A stretch of 64,000 nucleotides of DNA from Sedimentitalea sp039941015 (GTDB taxonomy: Bacteria > Pseudomonadota > Alphaproteobacteria > Rhodobacterales > Rhodobacteraceae), in the NCBI RefSeq assembly GCF_039941015.1, contig NZ_JBDVFI010000045.1, one strand, 5' to 3'. Of the stretch, positions 8,910-17,459 are shown piece after piece. Each line of letters begins with the position of its first letter. Positions within the stretch are counted from its first letter, which is position 1. The translations under genes were made by a program, and so were the position numbers. Under the pieces are notes generated by a model. That model was not told where the DNA came from and ran no database searches. It was given only the letters and a program-made list of their open reading frames with translations.

Positions 8910-9530
8910 TCACATATCAAAAAAGATGGTTTCGTCCGGACCCTGAAGATGGATGTCGAACCGATACACAGCATCTGCGGTTTTCTTGGCCAGTAAGGTC
9001 GGGATGCGGTTCTGGTGTTCAATGCGCGTCAGGATCGGATCAGCGGCGTTAGCCTCTGTTTCGTCGTCAAAGTAGATGCGCGTGTGCAGGCCAATATTGA
9101 TGCCACGCGCCACGACCCAGACCGTGATATGCGGCGCCTGCATGCGCCCATCTGGAAAAGGAACCGCGCCGGGTTTGACCGTTTCAAAGCTGAACTCGCC
9201 GGTGTTCATGTCGCCGGGCGAACGCCCCCAGCCGGTAAAGTTCGGATCGGCCTGCCCGCGGGTTTCGTTTGCGGATGGGAACAGCCCTGCCGCATCCGGT
9301 TGCCAGATTTCGATCAGCGCATCGCGCAGCGGGGTTCCGGTGCCATCATAGACGATACCCTTGATGGTGATTTCCTGCCCCTGAACCGACCCTGTTTTCA
9401 TCGACGCGCCAAGATCGCCGCCATAGATTTTGATGCCGGTGAAATTGGGTGTGCAGCCGATATGGACATAGGGGCCCGCAGTCTGGCTGGGAGATTCCTT
9501 GAAATATTCAAGCTTCTGGATCATGATCAA
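8910..9530 (-). CDS. pcaG: Protocatechuate 3,4-dioxygenase alpha subunit
   Basis: The 206-residue protein carries the intradiol dioxygenase fold of PcaG: SPSQTAGPYVHIGC near the start, ITIKGIVYDGTGTPLRDALIEIWQPDAAG, and APHITVWVVARGINIGLHTRIYF. PcaG pairs with PcaH, which holds the ferric iron, to open protocatechuate to 3-carboxy-cis,cis-muconate. The ATG at 9530 overlaps the pcaH stop by 4 bp, as expected for a coupled 1:1 complex. An internal ATG two codons later is an alternative start. Confidence 0.95.
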   Translation of the reverse strand: MIMIQKLEYFKESPSQTAGPYVHIGCTPNFTGIKIYGGDLGASMKTGSVQGQEITIKGIVYDGTGTPLRDALIEIWQPDAAGLFPSANETRGQADPNFTGWGRSPGDMNTGEFSFETVKPGAVPFPDGRMQAPHITVWVVARGINIGLHTRIYFDDETEANAADPILTRIEHQNRIPTLLAKKTADAVYRFDIHLQGPDETIFFDM

Positions 9531-10264
9531 AGACCCTCCTTGCGGTTCTCGAAACAGGTCTGGCGCCGCCCACGCAGAACCATGTCGAATTTATAGGCGC
9601 GGCTGTCCATCGGGACGGTGCGGTGCATGTCTAGCAGCGCGGTCAGGGCATCCACGGCCTCTTGAGATTTCAACCCTCCAACAATCGGGCAAAGCGGGAT
9701 ATGCGGATCGCCCTCAAAATACATTTGGGTGATCAGGCGCTGTGCAAAACCATGCCCAAAAATCGAGAAATGGATATGCGCCGGACGCCAGTCGTTCATG
9801 CCATTCGGCCAAGGGTAAGGCCCCGGCTGGACAGAGCGGAATTCATATGATCCATCCTCTGCCGTAATGGTCCGCCCGCATCCGCCGAAATTCGGATCAA
9901 GCGCCGCCAGATAGCCTTCTTTCTTGTGACGATAACGACCACCTGCATTGGCCTGCCAGAATTCGACCAGGGCACCGGGCACCCCGCGCCCCATTTCGTC
10001 CAACACCCGACCATGCACGATGATCCGGGGACCAATCGCGCTTTCACCCGGTTTGGCAAAGTTGTGGATCAGGTCGTTGTCCAGTTCCCCAATCAAGTTA
10101 TGCCCAAAGACCGGAGATGTTTCTTCGCTCATCGTGGTTGGAAAGGACAGCAATGCGGACTGAGGGCTGCGTTTGACGCTGGTTTTATAGGCAGGCGTCA
10201 GTGCGTCTGGCTGCCAATGGCGATCGCGCGGGACAAAGCCTCCGGTTTGCTTAATCACGCTCAT
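9527..10264 (-). CDS. pcaH: Protocatechuate 3,4-dioxygenase beta subunit
   Basis: The 245-residue protein is the iron-bearing PcaH subunit. GPRIIVHGRVLDEMGRGVPGALVEFWQANAGGRY is the intradiol dioxygenase signature. The iron-ligand tyrosine and the AHIH histidine pair lie in PYPWPNGMNDWRPAHIHFSIFG. It catalyses intradiol cleavage of protocatechuate with PcaG in the cytoplasm. Its start overlaps the pcaC stop by 4 bp and its stop overlaps the pcaG start, so the three are translationally coupled. Confidence 0.96.
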   Translation of the reverse strand: MSVIKQTGGFVPRDRHWQPDALTPAYKTSVKRSPQSALLSFPTTMSEETSPVFGHNLIGELDNDLIHNFAKPGESAIGPRIIVHGRVLDEMGRGVPGALVEFWQANAGGRYRHKKEGYLAALDPNFGGCGRTITAEDGSYEFRSVQPGPYPWPNGMNDWRPAHIHFSIFGHGFAQRLITQMYFEGDPHIPLCPIVGGLKSQEAVDALTALLDMHRTVPMDSRAYKFDMVLRGRRQTCFENRKEGL

Positions 10265-10647
10265 AATTCGACCCCCAGTTCGTTGAATGTCTGTTTGGCA
10301 AGTTTAATGGCGTGGTTCGCCTTTGGAACGCCAGCGTAAACCGCGACATGCATAAACGCCTGTAAAATCTCCTCCGGGCTGGCCCCGGTATTGCGGCTGG
10401 CACGGATATGCATCGGGATCTCTTCAAAGTTCCCGGTCGCCGCCAGCAAGGCCAGCGTCAGCAATGACCGGTCCCGCCGCGAAATCGTGTCATCTGCCCA
10501 AAGCGTGCCCCATGCGCCTTCGGTGATCATAGTTTGAAACGGTTCGTCGAACTTGGATTTGTTGGCCTCAGCGCGGTCGACATGAGCATCGCCAAGAACC
10601 TCACGGCGAACCGTCATCCCGGTTTCAAATCGGTCTTGCATGTGCAT
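10261..10647 (-). CDS. pcaC: 4-carboxymuconolactone decarboxylase
   Basis: The 128-residue protein is a single-domain PcaC of the AhpD-like fold. RDRSLLTLALLAATGNFEEIPMHIRASRNTGASPEEI contains the conserved decarboxylase region. It converts 4-carboxymuconolactone to beta-ketoadipate enol-lactone. It lies 47 bp downstream of pobA and overlaps pcaH by 4 bp. No pcaD enol-lactonase is fused to it or adjacent to it, which is unusual because many pca operons carry pcaD next to pcaC. Confidence 0.93.
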   Translation of the reverse strand: MHMQDRFETGMTVRREVLGDAHVDRAEANKSKFDEPFQTMITEGAWGTLWADDTISRRDRSLLTLALLAATGNFEEIPMHIRASRNTGASPEEILQAFMHVAVYAGVPKANHAIKLAKQTFNELGVEL

Positions 10648-10694
10648 CTTCCTTGATCATTGTGTCGCCGTGGCCTGTGCGTCACCGCTGCCCA

Positions 10695-11864
10695 TCAGTA
10701 AGGAAGCCCGACGTAATTTTCCGCCATCGCCTGTTGCGCGGCCTTGTTCGAGCGTAGGAATTCGAGATCAGCCACCTGCATCTTGAGATCGAAGGCAGAC
10801 TGGTCTGGATACCGGTGAAGCAGCGACGAGAACCACCAGGAGAACCGCTCGGCCTTCCAAACCCGTTTCAGGGCTTTCTCGGAATAGGCATCTATGCCCT
10901 CTTCCGAACCGTTTTCATAGAAATCCCGCAGCGCGTTAAAGAGGTAATGCACGTCGGACGCAGCGGTGTTCAACCCCTTGGCACCTGTGGGTGGCACGAT
11001 ATGCGCCGCATCACCACACAGGAACAACCGGCCCCACCGCATGGGTTCGGTGACAAATGACCTGAGCGGTGCAATTGATTTTTCGATAGAAGGCCCGGTG
11101 ACCAGCTTATCGGCCTGTTCTTTGGGAATGCGACGCTTCAGCTCTTCCCAGAACGCCTCGTCCGTCCAATCGCTCGGGCTATCGCTCAGCGAGCACTGAA
11201 TGTAATACCGGCTCAGATTGTCATTGCGCATCGAACACAGGGCAAATCCACGGCTCGAATTCGCATAGATCAGTTCGTGATTGACCGGTGGCGTCTCGCT
11301 CAGGATACCAAGCCAGCCGAATGGATAGATCTTTTCGTATTCGCGGCGCACATCCAGAGGAATGCTCTGGCGGCTGACGCCATGAAAGCCGTCGCAACCC
11401 GCCACAAAATCGCAATCAAGCCGTCGAACCACGCCACCAACCGTGTAATAAGCATGGGGTGTGTCTGTATTGGCGCCCTGAATGACCACATCCTGGACCT
11501 CGAATTCGATCTTGCCGTCGCTATTTTCACGCGCCTCGTACAGATCGCGGGTCACTTCTGTCTGGCCATAGATCATCACGGGCGTGCCCGTGTGTTCCGA
11601 AAAATCCACGCGGAAAATCTCGTCACCATATGAAATCAATGTGCCGTCGTGGGTAAAACCCTCGGCGTGCATCCGTTCCGCACAGCCAGCCTCTTCCATC
11701 AGGTTGACAAGGCCTTGCTCAAGAACGCCCGCGCGGATGCGACCCAGGACATAGTCCTTGGTCTTACGCTCAAGCACCACGCTGTCGATGCCGCGTGTAT
11801 GCAAGAGCTGCGAAAGCAACAGGCCAGCCGGGCCGCCGCCGATGATTGCCACCTGTGTTTTCAT
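10695..11864 (-). CDS. pobA: 4-hydroxybenzoate 3-monooxygenase
   Basis: This 389-residue flavoprotein monooxygenase is close to the 394 residues of the Pseudomonas enzyme. VAIIGGGPAGLLLSQLLHTRG at the N terminus binds the FAD adenosine part. DFVAGCDGFHGVSR is the DG motif for FAD and NADPH. FLCGDAAHIVPPTGAKGLNTAASDVHYL is the GD motif typical of PobA. It hydroxylates 4-hydroxybenzoate to protocatechuate, feeding PcaGH. The ATG at 11864 has a GGAGGA ribosome site; an upstream extension to 11930 would run into the divergent regulator region and is rejected. It is the first gene of the pobA-pcaC-pcaH-pcaG-BKACE operon. Confidence 0.96.
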   Translation of the reverse strand: MKTQVAIIGGGPAGLLLSQLLHTRGIDSVVLERKTKDYVLGRIRAGVLEQGLVNLMEEAGCAERMHAEGFTHDGTLISYGDEIFRVDFSEHTGTPVMIYGQTEVTRDLYEARENSDGKIEFEVQDVVIQGANTDTPHAYYTVGGVVRRLDCDFVAGCDGFHGVSRQSIPLDVRREYEKIYPFGWLGILSETPPVNHELIYANSSRGFALCSMRNDNLSRYYIQCSLSDSPSDWTDEAFWEELKRRIPKEQADKLVTGPSIEKSIAPLRSFVTEPMRWGRLFLCGDAAHIVPPTGAKGLNTAASDVHYLFNALRDFYENGSEEGIDAYSEKALKRVWKAERFSWWFSSLLHRYPDQSAFDLKMQVADLEFLRSNKAAQQAMAENYVGLPY

Positions 11865-11895
11865 GGGCTCCTCCAAGCCTGTTGCACTTACACTA

Positions 11896-11913
11896 ATACA
11901 TCGTAATCTGTAT
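11896..11913. promoter_or_regulatory. Candidate LysR-type operator between pobA and pcaQ
   Basis: ATACA-N8-TGTAT forms a perfect interrupted palindrome in the 83-bp space between the divergent pobA and pcaQ starts. LysR-family regulators bind such dyads, usually beside the genes they control, so PcaQ is the expected binder. The dyad overlaps a possible upstream ATG at 11912, one reason for choosing the later pcaQ start. It does not match the published rhizobial PcaQ motif closely, so the assignment is by position only. Confidence 0.45.
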
Positions 11914-11947
11914 GAAAAATGAGAAAACATGCCAGTTAGTTGCCAAA

Positions 11948-12877
11948 ATGGAATTCAATAGACTGCGCCAGATCAAGATGCGACATCTGTCCGCCTTCGT
12001 CGAAACCGTGCGTTGCGGCAGCCTGAAAGCCGCGTCAGAGCGGATATTTCTGACACAGCCCGCAATCTCAAAAACGTTGAAAGATCTCGAGAGCATTCTT
12101 GGCGTGTCTCTGATGCACAGGGATCGCGGCGGCATCGAGTTGACCCGCGAGGGGGCGGTCTTTCGTCAGTTTGCAGAACAGAGCCTCGCGGCACTCAGCC
12201 ACGGTTTAGCCAGCCTTGATGCGCTGTCCTCTGGAGCAACCGCCCCGCTGCGGATCGGTGCCTTGCCCAGTGTCGCCGCTGACCTGCTGCCCGACGTGGT
12301 TCAACGGTTCGCAGAACTGTCACCTGCGACCCCGGTCACAGTCGAGGATGGCCGCATCGGTGGACTGGTCGAGCGGCTGCGATCTGGTGATCTCGACCTG
12401 CTTGTCGGACGTATGGGCAGACCCGAGACGATGGCGGGCCTGTCCTTCACACAGCTCTATTCCGAACAGGTCGTGTTCGCCATTGCCGCAGATCATCCGC
12501 TGGCGAGCGCCAACAGCCTCGAAGCGCTGAATGATTGCCGCATTCTTTATCCCCCCAAGGGCGCGGCGATCCGCCCGTTGGTGGATCGCTTTGTCCTCGC
12601 ACAGGGCGTTGGTGACTGGCCCAACACGATCGAAACGGTCTCTGGCGCCTTTGGTCGCGCGATGACTCTTGGCCCGGCGCAAGCGATTTGGATTATCAGC
12701 CAAGGGGTTGTCGCACGCGATATTGCGGCGGGCCGCATGACCACTCTCCCCATCGATACAAGCGCTATGGCCGGACCCGTCGGAATCCTCGCACGGGCAG
12801 AAGAGGACCCGACACCAACGATCCGCCTGTTCCGACAAGCGTTGCTAGAGGCGACGGACGGTGCCGCCGCACGATGA
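11948..12877 (+). CDS. pcaQ: LysR-family regulator, probable PcaQ
   Basis: The 309-residue protein has an N-terminal winged helix (LSAFVETVRCGSLKAASERIFLTQPAISKTLKDLESILGVSLMHR) and a C-terminal inducer-binding domain (APLRIGALPSVAADLLPDVVQRF and onward). PcaQ activates pca genes in response to protocatechuate-pathway intermediates. It is divergent from pobA and convergent with pcaB, which supports the name. The ATG at 11948 gives a typical PcaQ N terminus; an ATG at 11912 would add 12 residues. Its TGA (12875-12877) directly abuts the pcaB stop (12878-12880) with no base between them. Confidence 0.82.
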   Translation: MEFNRLRQIKMRHLSAFVETVRCGSLKAASERIFLTQPAISKTLKDLESILGVSLMHRDRGGIELTREGAVFRQFAEQSLAALSHGLASLDALSSGATAPLRIGALPSVAADLLPDVVQRFAELSPATPVTVEDGRIGGLVERLRSGDLDLLVGRMGRPETMAGLSFTQLYSEQVVFAIAADHPLASANSLEALNDCRILYPPKGAAIRPLVDRFVLAQGVGDWPNTIETVSGAFGRAMTLGPAQAIWIISQGVVARDIAAGRMTTLPIDTSAMAGPVGILARAEEDPTPTIRLFRQALLEATDGAAAR

Positions 12878-13945
12878 TCAGGTAGGGGATTTCGAGCCGA
12901 TATGGCGAATCTGTCTCAGCAAATGATCGGCATTGTTCAACGCGGCCCCAGTGGCCTCGAACATTGCGGGCAACGTCATCCATTCTACGGCCCATGCAGC
13001 GCCAGAACGCTCCTGCTCATGAACCATGGATTGCGCGAGGATCCCCTGTTGCCCGCCAACGACGCGCGCGATCGCAACCAGCACTTCGGCGCGGACCGGA
13101 TTCTGCTTGTGAGGCATAGCGGACGAGCCCCCGGCCCCATCAAGCTGAACCTCATCGATCCCCTGCTGTGCCATCAGTGCAATGTCTTGCCCCATCTTGC
13201 CCAACGTGCCGCTGACCTTGGTCAACCAATGTCCGATGTCCAGCATCCCGGATCGATCCGTATGCCAGACAGGCGACACTCGCAGGCCAAGCGTCTTGGC
13301 TACATCCGATGCAATCGTATCGGCGGACCCCCTTGGCGTATCACGACGCCCCACCGCGCCCCCAACTTGCACGACACTGATTTCTTTGATCAGCTCCCGC
13401 AGTTGATCCAGATGCGCTGCAAGCGGAGTTCGCCAGTCTTCGATGCGATCCCCGACGACAATCGGCAATGCCAGTTGCATGCGGGTTCGACCCGAAATTG
13501 GGTTGTCGGAATAACGGTCGTTCAGATCGTCCAGCAAGCGCAGCAGTTCGATGCAACGATCGCCAAACATAGATAGAACTGCGCGGGCCGTCAGAATGGT
13601 GGCGGTGTCGATCACATCCTGGCTCGTTGCTCCGGAATGAATGGCTGCGCGAGCATCCTCGGGCATGTTCGACTTGATCTGGCGCACAAGCGCGGGCACT
13701 GGCAGGCCATCCACGTCCGAAGCGCGGGCAAGCGCATCAAGGTCAGGTTTGAACCCATCGATTTGAACGAACGCCATATCCGCAGTATCTTTTGCGACCG
13801 TTCCGCTCTCGCGCAAGGCGCGGGTCCAGGCCGCTTCGAATTGCACCATCCGGGCGCAGAACCGGTCCGCCGAAAACTCCGCAGCAGTTTGCGGATCCTG
13901 AAAGAGCGTACCCCACAGAGGCGTTCGTGTGAATGCGTTGGTCAT
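12878..13945 (-). CDS. pcaB: 3-carboxy-cis,cis-muconate cycloisomerase
   Basis: The 355-residue protein belongs to the fumarase/aspartase superfamily. The signature GGSSAMPHKQNPVRAEV lies near residues 264-280, and IHSGATSQDVIDTA near 102 is a second conserved active-site block. PcaB cyclises 3-carboxymuconate to 4-carboxymuconolactone, the step between PcaGH and PcaC. It is shorter than typical PcaB (about 450 residues) but the catalytic core is complete. It is on the minus strand and convergent with pcaQ, separated from the main pca operon by that gene. It probably has its own promoter upstream of 13945 or is co-transcribed from the gene at 15042. Confidence 0.93.
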   Translation of the reverse strand: MTNAFTRTPLWGTLFQDPQTAAEFSADRFCARMVQFEAAWTRALRESGTVAKDTADMAFVQIDGFKPDLDALARASDVDGLPVPALVRQIKSNMPEDARAAIHSGATSQDVIDTATILTARAVLSMFGDRCIELLRLLDDLNDRYSDNPISGRTRMQLALPIVVGDRIEDWRTPLAAHLDQLRELIKEISVVQVGGAVGRRDTPRGSADTIASDVAKTLGLRVSPVWHTDRSGMLDIGHWLTKVSGTLGKMGQDIALMAQQGIDEVQLDGAGGSSAMPHKQNPVRAEVLVAIARVVGGQQGILAQSMVHEQERSGAAWAVEWMTLPAMFEATGAALNNADHLLRQIRHIGSKSPT

Positions 13946-14013
13946 TCCGTCAGACCTACGTCCCTTTCGGCGTCAGAACAAGCCGCACCCCTCGCTGACG
14001 GCTCCTGCCTTCC

Positions 14014-15042
14014 TTACGTGACCAGACCGCGCTGATCCTCCATTCCCATGGAAACCAGCATCGGCTGGTCGTCCTGAATTGATTTGAACGATGATTTTCC
14101 GTCCAGCCCCCGCCAGTTCGCCAGGATCAGGGATTGCGCGACCGCCCCGCCCAGCGTCGCGCCAGGCCCGGTGAGAATGAACAGATCCGGGGCGAATTCG
14201 CGGGCTGCAATGGTGATGGCGCGGGTAAAGTCGTAGGTGTTTGTCACCTGCTGACCCAGCGTGTAATTGTAAAGCGCGCTCAGATTTGACGCTTCTGGCC
14301 ACCAGATTGCTCCGCGACCATCGATCAACGGCAAGTCTGGCTGCTGAAACAGATCGGGCGACAGCACCGCCCGCCCACGCGCGGCTACTGGCCTTTGAAG
14401 ATGGCTGTGAAAGGCAGCATGATTGCCCAACCGCATGGGAAAGCGTCCTTGCGTCGGTTCAACCGCGTCCTCAAATGCTTGCAGACCAGCATTGTTGCCC
14501 GCCAGAACAAACATTCCCCCCAAATCGATAGAGAGCGTGAGGTCGTGATCCTTGCGCGCATCGATATCCGCGGCCAGTGCAAGAAGCGCCGCGCGACGTC
14601 CCGGTTGCGGCACCCAATCCTCATCGATCCAGGGATAGATCAACTGGCCGCCGATCAGCGCCTCTTGCATCAGCGTGCCCATTGTATTGGCGACCCGAAA
14701 CCCGTCCTCGCTGGTCAGCGCACCGCCACAGGCCAATGCCGAATACCAGCCCATGGAATTCCCGGTGACGGCGACAACCTCGATGTCCTCGCGAGCAATC
14801 GACTGGAAATCACCAACCGTTGCGGCAAAGATCAGCGCAGAGGCATTGTCGCCACGGCTATGCTTTGCCAGCGAATACCGCGACGCCCCGTCAAGGGATG
14901 AGAGTGTGTCTTGCCCCGCTTGCTCACGCATTCGGTCAAAGGTTGCCAGCAAGCCCGGACCGGGGAAATGACGATACAGATAGCCCAACTCGGTTGCACT
15001 ATAGGTGCCGCGCCCGGGGCAGATGACAACAGCGGTTTTCAT
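14014..15042 (-). CDS. FabD-like acyltransferase-fold protein
   Basis: The 342-residue protein resembles malonyl-CoA:ACP acyltransferases. VVICPGRGTYSATELGYLYRHFPG replaces the usual FPGQG start. VTGNSMGWYSALACGGAL holds the nucleophile serine in GNSMG (normally GHSxG), and LGNHAAFHSHLQRP holds the expected catalytic histidine. It overlaps the E1 gene by 4 bp (ATGA), so the two are co-expressed. An acyltransferase paired with a 2-oxoacid dehydrogenase E1 suggests that an acyl group made by oxidative decarboxylation is handed to a carrier, but no carrier protein is seen nearby. The substrate is unknown. Confidence 0.72.
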   Translation of the reverse strand: MKTAVVICPGRGTYSATELGYLYRHFPGPGLLATFDRMREQAGQDTLSSLDGASRYSLAKHSRGDNASALIFAATVGDFQSIAREDIEVVAVTGNSMGWYSALACGGALTSEDGFRVANTMGTLMQEALIGGQLIYPWIDEDWVPQPGRRAALLALAADIDARKDHDLTLSIDLGGMFVLAGNNAGLQAFEDAVEPTQGRFPMRLGNHAAFHSHLQRPVAARGRAVLSPDLFQQPDLPLIDGRGAIWWPEASNLSALYNYTLGQQVTNTYDFTRAITIAAREFAPDLFILTGPGATLGGAVAQSLILANWRGLDGKSSFKSIQDDQPMLVSMGMEDQRGLVT

Positions 15043-17228
15043 GATTTATCTCCCGCCAGTTCGCAGGCCGCCTTCACGATCCCATCGGCCGAAGGCATCG
15101 TCGCCGCATAGGCAGGACCGGTGGGAATGAAACTGTCTTTGGCTGTGAGCCGAGCCAGCTTCGCTTCAGAAGTCTCATGAAAATGCGCCATCAACACTTC
15201 GGCAACGCCACCAGAATGGCGGGTTTCATCGACAACAAGAATGGATTTGCACCCTTTAACCGCCGCATCAAGCGCCTGTTTCGGAATGGGCGACAACCAG
15301 CGCAGGTCGACGAGGCGCGGATTGATTCCTGCCGCCTCGATCTGCGGCAGCGCCTGATTGCTGAGATATGCGCCATTGCCGAAGGTGACAATTGCCACGT
15401 CACGACCATCGCCCGTAATACCCACCTCGCCAAACGCGATCCGCTCGGTCGGGTCCGGATACCGTCGCATCCACGCCCCGTCCTTATCCGCATGCAGGTC
15501 ACGCATCGGATAGAGCGCAATCGGCTCCAGAAACACCACCACCCGCTGTTCCTCACGGGCGAGACGCACGCATTCGCGCAGCATCATTGCGGCATCGGCA
15601 CCATTTGAGGGCACGGCAAGGATCAGACCGGGAATATCGCGCAGCACTGCCAACGAATTGTCGTTGTGGAAATGCCCGCCAAAGCCTTTCTGGTAGCCAA
15701 GCCCGGCAATCCGCAACACCATCGGATTGGTGTATTGGCCGTTGGAAAAGAACGGTAAGGTCGCCGCTTCGCCCCGCAGCTGGTCTTCGGCATTGTGCAG
15801 ATAGGCAAGGAACTGGATTTCGGGCATCGGGACAAACCCGTTCTGTGCCATACCGATCGCCAGACCGAGGATCGATTGCTCGTCCAGCAGCGTGTCGATC
15901 ATCCGATCCGGGCCGAACCGGTCATAGAGCTTTTGCGTGACGCCATAGACACCGCCCTTGCGCCCGACATCCTCGCCCATCATGACGATCTCGCTATGTT
16001 CCAGCATCAGTTCGGTCAGCGCCCAGTTGATCAGACGCGACATGGGCTGAGGTTCATCCATCGCTCGCATGTCCGAGCCGAACGCGTTGGCGCGCGCCTC
16101 GACATTGGGACCATTGCTTGGCTTGCAGTCGCGCGTCGGCGGAATCAGGCTCGCCATGACCTCTTGCGCCGTTTCCAGATGCGGACGCGTGACGATCTCA
16201 TCGGCGATACGCTCAACGCGCGCCTGAGCGCCTGTATAGACCTTAAGGGCGCGATCCGGACGCATGGCGCCAGACTCAGACAAGAGCCGCACCGAGTGCA
16301 AAAGTGGATCATTGGCCTCATCCGCTTCGACCTCGGCCTTGGGCAGGTATGCGGTGGCCACATCGGCACCCGCATGGCCATAGAGACGCACAGTACGGAT
16401 ATGCAGGAACGCCGGTTTTCTGCACCGCCGCACGTAATCCGCCGCCGCCTGAGCAGTCGCGTAGGTGTCGAATATGTCGAGCCCGTCGCAGGTGAAATAC
16501 TTTAGTCCCGGCCGCTGCGCGAAGGTGGCTCCGATCCAGCCGCGCGGAGTCTTGGTGGAAATCCCAATCCCGTTGTCTTCGCAACAGAACAACAGTGGCA
16601 ATGGCACGGATTGGTAAGACGTCCACTGAGCGGTATTGAATGCCCCCTGCGCTGTGGAATGATTGGCCGAGGCATCGCCAAAACTGCAAAAGATGATCGC
16701 ATCATCCGGCAGGCTTGTATGATCGGGACGATGACGCCGCGCCGCGCCGATGGAATAGGCCGCGCCGACCGCTTTTGGCAGATGGCTGGCAATCGTCGAT
16801 GTCTGAGGCGGGATATTCAACGCCTTTGATCCCAGCACCTTGTGACGGCCCCCAGAGATCGGATCCTCGGACGAACAGGCGAAACTGAGAAGCATGTCCC
16901 ACGTCGTAGATTGGCCGGGCACCTGCTCGCCGCGCTGGATTTGAAAGGCCGCATCGCGATAGTGCAGAAACGCCATGTCAGTGGGCCGCAGGGCAGCAGC
17001 AACAGCGGCCATACCCTCGTGGCCCGACGAACCAATGGTGTAAAATCCCTGCCGTTTGGCCTGCATCGCACGGCTTTTGAGGTCGAGAGCCCGGCTCAGG
17101 CATCCGGAACGATAGATCGACACCGCCAGCGCCGCGCCCAACGGGCCGGCGGGTTCCGCCCCTGAAGGCAGGTCATTTGCGGCAACCCGGCGCAGGAAAT
17201 TGTCGTGGACGATAGTTGTACGATCCAT
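15039..17228 (-). CDS. 2-oxoacid dehydrogenase E1, fused alpha and beta subunits
   Basis: The 729-residue protein carries an E1-alpha TPP domain (about residues 1-360) joined to an E1-beta transketolase-like domain (about 390-729). In the alpha half, IIFCSFGDASANHSTAQGAFNTA is the TPP/Mg motif with GDA for GDG, and CCEDNGIGIST follows. In the beta half, VMMGEDVGRKGGVYGVT, IDTLLDEQSILGLAIGMAQNG and PEIQFLAYLHNAEDQLRGEAA are typical. Such enzymes decarboxylate 2-oxoacids, often branched-chain ones, and pass the acyl group to a lipoyl E2. No E2 or E3 gene lies nearby; the partner is the acyltransferase-like gene overlapping its end. A LysR gene is divergent 231 bp away. Confidence 0.87.
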   Translation of the reverse strand: MDRTTIVHDNFLRRVAANDLPSGAEPAGPLGAALAVSIYRSGCLSRALDLKSRAMQAKRQGFYTIGSSGHEGMAAVAAALRPTDMAFLHYRDAAFQIQRGEQVPGQSTTWDMLLSFACSSEDPISGGRHKVLGSKALNIPPQTSTIASHLPKAVGAAYSIGAARRHRPDHTSLPDDAIIFCSFGDASANHSTAQGAFNTAQWTSYQSVPLPLLFCCEDNGIGISTKTPRGWIGATFAQRPGLKYFTCDGLDIFDTYATAQAAADYVRRCRKPAFLHIRTVRLYGHAGADVATAYLPKAEVEADEANDPLLHSVRLLSESGAMRPDRALKVYTGAQARVERIADEIVTRPHLETAQEVMASLIPPTRDCKPSNGPNVEARANAFGSDMRAMDEPQPMSRLINWALTELMLEHSEIVMMGEDVGRKGGVYGVTQKLYDRFGPDRMIDTLLDEQSILGLAIGMAQNGFVPMPEIQFLAYLHNAEDQLRGEAATLPFFSNGQYTNPMVLRIAGLGYQKGFGGHFHNDNSLAVLRDIPGLILAVPSNGADAAMMLRECVRLAREEQRVVVFLEPIALYPMRDLHADKDGAWMRRYPDPTERIAFGEVGITGDGRDVAIVTFGNGAYLSNQALPQIEAAGINPRLVDLRWLSPIPKQALDAAVKGCKSILVVDETRHSGGVAEVLMAHFHETSEAKLARLTAKDSFIPTGPAYAATMPSADGIVKAACELAGDKS

Positions 17229-17459
17229 GCTTCAGTTTGCTTTCGGTAAGGAGATCGGGTGCTGATAGTCGATGTTCGCGAACGCATAAGCGGCACCAGC
17301 GCCAGAGCCTGCACGCTTCAAACAGATTGATGCCGCGTCGTGGTACGCCTGTCGGATCTTCATCGCATCACCCACCTGTTGTGCACTAAGAGAACGAGTA
17401 TCAGTTTACGAATCCAGCGAAAATCAATAAATCCTCACACTCATTGGAGGAAAACTCAC

